Assembly (NCBI RefSeq): GCF_030758955.1
Contig: NZ_CP132360.1
Location: 1,921,783-1,927,425 of the forward strand
DNA: 5,643 nt
Source of the DNA: Agrococcus beijingensis
GTDB taxonomy: Bacteria > Actinomycetota > Actinomycetes > Actinomycetales > Microbacteriaceae
Direction: 5' to 3'
Under the pieces are notes generated by a model. It was not told where the DNA came from, searched no databases, and worked only from the letters and a program-made list of their open reading frames with translations. Position 1 is the first letter of the stretch, and each line of letters starts with the position of its first letter. Made by a program: the position numbers and the translations under genes. Positions 3,908 to 5,643 of the stretch are shown here, piece by piece.

Positions 3908-5643
3908 GTGCCGACGATGGAGCAGGGCACGGTCGAGGCGGGCGATCCCGCGCTGACCGACCTTGTCCATGCGGTGCGATCGGCTCGATCGTTGCTGGGC
4001 CGTTCGTCATCGCTGTCCCTCGCGTCCGACGCAGTCGTGACCGAGCTGCTCGGCGGCGTCGCCGAGCTCTCCCGAGCCGTCGATGCGCTGCAGGTGCGCA
4101 TCGCCGGCGAGGTCGCGGAGCGCTCGAGGGGTGCGGCCGAGCAGTCGCTGTGCAAGAAGCTCGGTGCGCGCAGCGCGAAGGAGGCGATCGCGACCGCGTT
4201 CGGGTCGCGCTCGCGGGCGGCGGCCGATCTGCTGCTGCTCGCGACCGCCACGGCGAGCGCTGTCGGCGTCTCCGGCACCCCGGTTCCGGCCCGCTTCCCG
4301 CAGGTGGGAGTCGCGCTCGACGAGGGTGCGCTGTCGCTACCCCAGGCGCTGTCGATCGTGCGGGTGCTCGAACCGGCGGCGCCGCGCGCCGCCGCCGACG
4401 AGCTGACCTGGGCAGAGGGGGCGCTCGTCGATGCGGCGGTCGACGCCGAGTGGCCGCTCGGGCCCGAGCTGCTGACGGAGCAGGGCCGCCTCTATGCCGC
4501 GATCCTCGACCCCGACGGGATCCTGCCCGACGCCGAGCGGCAGCGGACGCTGCGCTCGGCCTCCATCCACAGGCGGCGCGACGGCATGTGGCGCACCGAG
4601 ATCATCAGTCCCGCCGAGGAGGGCTCGGCCCTCAAGGCACTGCTGGATGCGTTCACAGGGCCGCGCGTGGAGGTGCGCTTCCGTGACGACATCGATCCCG
4701 CCGCGTCAGGCGTGCGCGAGGGGACCGACGGCAGCGAAGCCCATTGTGGCGACGGCCGCGACGGCCGCGACGGTGACGACGGGGGCTCGGGTGGCGACGG
4801 CGGGACGCCGGTGATTGAAGCGCATGACGAGCGCACGCTCGAGCAGAAGCGCCACGACGTGCTTGTCGGGATCCTCCGCGAGGCGGCCGGGACCCGCGCG
4901 CCGAAGGCGGGCGGGGAGCCGCCGGTGCTCGTGCTCAGCGGCACCATCGCGGCCTACCAGGTCTACCTGCAGGGCATCCGCCACACCGCCGGCTACCTCA
5001 CCGTCGAGCACACCGGCGACCTGCTGCCGATGGCGTGGGTCGACCGCCTCGTGTGCGACGGAGACGTGCAGCTCTCCATCGCCGATGAGCATCACCACAC
5101 GCTGGTCCTGGGTCGCACCGAACGGCTGTTCACGCGAGCGCAACGACGTGCGCTCGCGCGGCGCGACCGGGGTTGCGCGGTCAAGGGGTGCGGGGCCCCG
5201 CCGGCGTGGTGCGAGGCGCACCACATCGTCGCCTGGCAGGCCGGCGGCGCCACCGACCTCGACAATGGGATCCTGCTGTGCTCGCACCACCATCACGAGG
5301 TGCACGCCGGCAGGCTGCGGGTCGAGCCCACCGGCCGCGGGCCGGGCAGCTGGCGCATCGTCGCCCGGCTGGCGCCGGTGCGCCTCTCCCGCATGGCACT
5401 GCTGCCGCAGCCCGACCCCGCTGATGCCGCAGCATCGCTGGCGCGACCTGTCGACGACTCGGGCGAGCCAGCGGGCGGCAAGCCCGCGGGCCGCACGAGC
5501 GACAGCATGGCCGCGGGTCGCACGAGCGACAGCATGGCCGCGGGTCGCACGAGCGACAGCATGGCCGCGGGTCGCACGAGCGACAGCATGGCCGCGGTCT
5601 CCGCGCCCGATCTCGCGGTCCGTGTCCCCGAGCGACCACCGTC
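3908..5643 (+). CDS. DUF222/HNH endonuclease, 13E12 repeat family (3' end missing)
   Basis: The gene stays open to the right edge: 578 codons plus 2 bases from GTG 3908 (ATG 3905 or 3917 are alternatives). The first ~340 residues fit the helical DUF222 region common in actinobacteria, whose function is unknown. The HNH nuclease domain at about 405-475 is complete: C423 and C428, C435, H438-H439, N453, C458, H461-H462 and H466 give the C-x4-C, C-x2-HH, N, C-x2-HH pattern, with zinc-binding cysteines and the H439/N453/H462 metal-dependent active site. Residues 281-299 are a Gly/Asp linker inside the DUF222 region. Residues 526-561 are four 9-residue repeats in a tail that looks disordered. The family is multicopy in many actinobacterial genomes, and its mycobacterial members belong to the LexA regulon. 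The LexA-like box upstream fits this. It is probably a metal-dependent DNA endonuclease or nickase; the target is unknown and no mobile-element ends are visible here. Confidence 0.88.
   Translation, partial: MPTMEQGTVEAGDPALTDLVHAVRSARSLLGRSSSLSLASDAVVTELLGGVAELSRAVDALQVRIAGEVAERSRGAAEQSLCKKLGARSAKEAIATAFGSRSRAAADLLLLATATASAVGVSGTPVPARFPQVGVALDEGALSLPQALSIVRVLEPAAPRAAADELTWAEGALVDAAVDAEWPLGPELLTEQGRLYAAILDPDGILPDAERQRTLRSASIHRRRDGMWRTEIISPAEEGSALKALLDAFTGPRVEVRFRDDIDPAASGVREGTDGSEAHCGDGRDGRDGDDGGSGGDGGTPVIEAHDERTLEQKRHDVLVGILREAAGTRAPKAGGEPPVLVLSGTIAAYQVYLQGIRHTAGYLTVEHTGDLLPMAWVDRLVCDGDVQLSIADEHHHTLVLGRTERLFTRAQRRALARRDRGCAVKGCGAPPAWCEAHHIVAWQAGGATDLDNGILLCSHHHHEVHAGRLRVEPTGRGPGSWRIVARLAPVRLSRMALLPQPDPADAAASLARPVDDSGEPAGGKPAGRTSDSMAAGRTSDSMAAGRTSDSMAAGRTSDSMAAVSAPDLAVRVPERPP
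4748..4804 (+). repeat. Gly/Asp-rich low-complexity linker in the HNH gene
   Basis: The codons GGC-GAC and CGC-GAC repeat irregularly through this stretch and encode 19 residues that are almost all Gly and Asp (residues 281-299, with two Arg and one Ser). It separates the main DUF222 part from the segment leading to the HNH domain. It is likely a flexible acidic hinge that varies in length between relatives. Confidence 0.6.
5483..5597 (+). repeat. 27-bp minisatellite, four copies plus a partial
   Basis: Units are 5483-5509, 5510-5536, 5537-5563 and 5564-5590, followed by the first 7 bases of another unit (5591-5597). Copies 2-4 are identical and copy 1 differs at two bases (5483 and 5491). 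Each encodes AAGRTSDSM (PAGRTSDSM in copy 1) in the frame of the HNH gene. Near-identity including synonymous sites points to recent expansion by slippage or unequal exchange. Confidence 0.9.

Noticed and set aside
3733..4686. A 317-codon plus-strand frame overlapping the HNH gene start
   Set aside because: Most of it is Arg/Ala-rich text in another frame of the DUF222 region, and it lacks any recognisable domain or ribosome site.
4706..5305. A 199-codon minus-strand frame antisense to the HNH domain
   Set aside because: The opposite strand encodes the complete HNH motif; this frame has none of its own.
5483..5597. Regular repeats considered as a CRISPR array
   Set aside because: The 27-bp units are head to tail with no spacers and are in frame with the coding sequence, so they form a minisatellite.
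3908..5643. The HNH gene considered as a homing endonuclease or insertion sequence
   Set aside because: No intron or intein borders, terminal inverted repeats or target duplications are visible; the DUF222-HNH order fits the 13E12 family.

Overview
This is a GC-rich stretch (roughly 70% G+C by eye) with strong third-position G/C bias, Shine-Dalgarno starts, TANNNT-type -10 boxes and gene families typical of Actinomycetota. A Microbacteriaceae-like chromosome (Agrococcus/Microbacterium type) is my best guess, but the sequence alone does not prove the genus. There are five protein genes, no RNA genes, no CRISPR array and no recognisable insertion sequence.

Layout. Positions 1-226 are non-coding: two sets of 11-bp tandem repeats, overlapping GC-rich palindromes, a weak promoter-like pair and a perfect 13-bp-stem hairpin. 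A small HhH-GPD DNA-repair-type protein follows (227-799, +). It is convergent with a MarR-family regulator (796-1332, -), and the two genes share one CTAG that supplies both TAG stops. Upstream of the marR gene, on the same strand, is a class A FAD-dependent aromatic-ring-type monooxygenase (1377-2510, -). A 212-bp divergent control region (2511-2722) holds an AT-rich island and an 18-bp inverted repeat. It separates the monooxygenase from a zinc-free MDR oxidoreductase of quinone-oxidoreductase type (2723-3679, +). Next comes a 228-bp gap (3680-3907) with a G-quadruplex motif, a terminator-like hairpin and a promoter/LexA-box-like region. Last is a large DUF222/HNH endonuclease of the 13E12 repeat family (3908 to beyond the right edge, +), which stays open to the end of the window.

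How the parts may work together. The monooxygenase, marR gene and divergent MDR oxidoreductase look like a small locally regulated redox module: a MarR sensor controlling a flavin hydroxylase and an NAD(P)H-dependent quinone/carbonyl reductase. The substrate cannot be read from the sequence. The HNH gene looks like a separate, probably DNA-damage-inducible unit: a sequence close to the actinobacterial LexA box lies about 50 bp before its start, and 13E12 genes in Mycobacterium tuberculosis are known members of the LexA regulon. It also carries a nearly perfect 27-bp minisatellite in its C-terminal tail.

I see no clear new multi-gene system. The items most worth a second look are the LexA-like box with its 29-bp dyad before the HNH gene, the in-frame minisatellite, the predicted leaderless start of the marR gene, the inverted repeat in the divergent promoter, and the HhH-GPD protein that seems to lack the usual catalytic residues.
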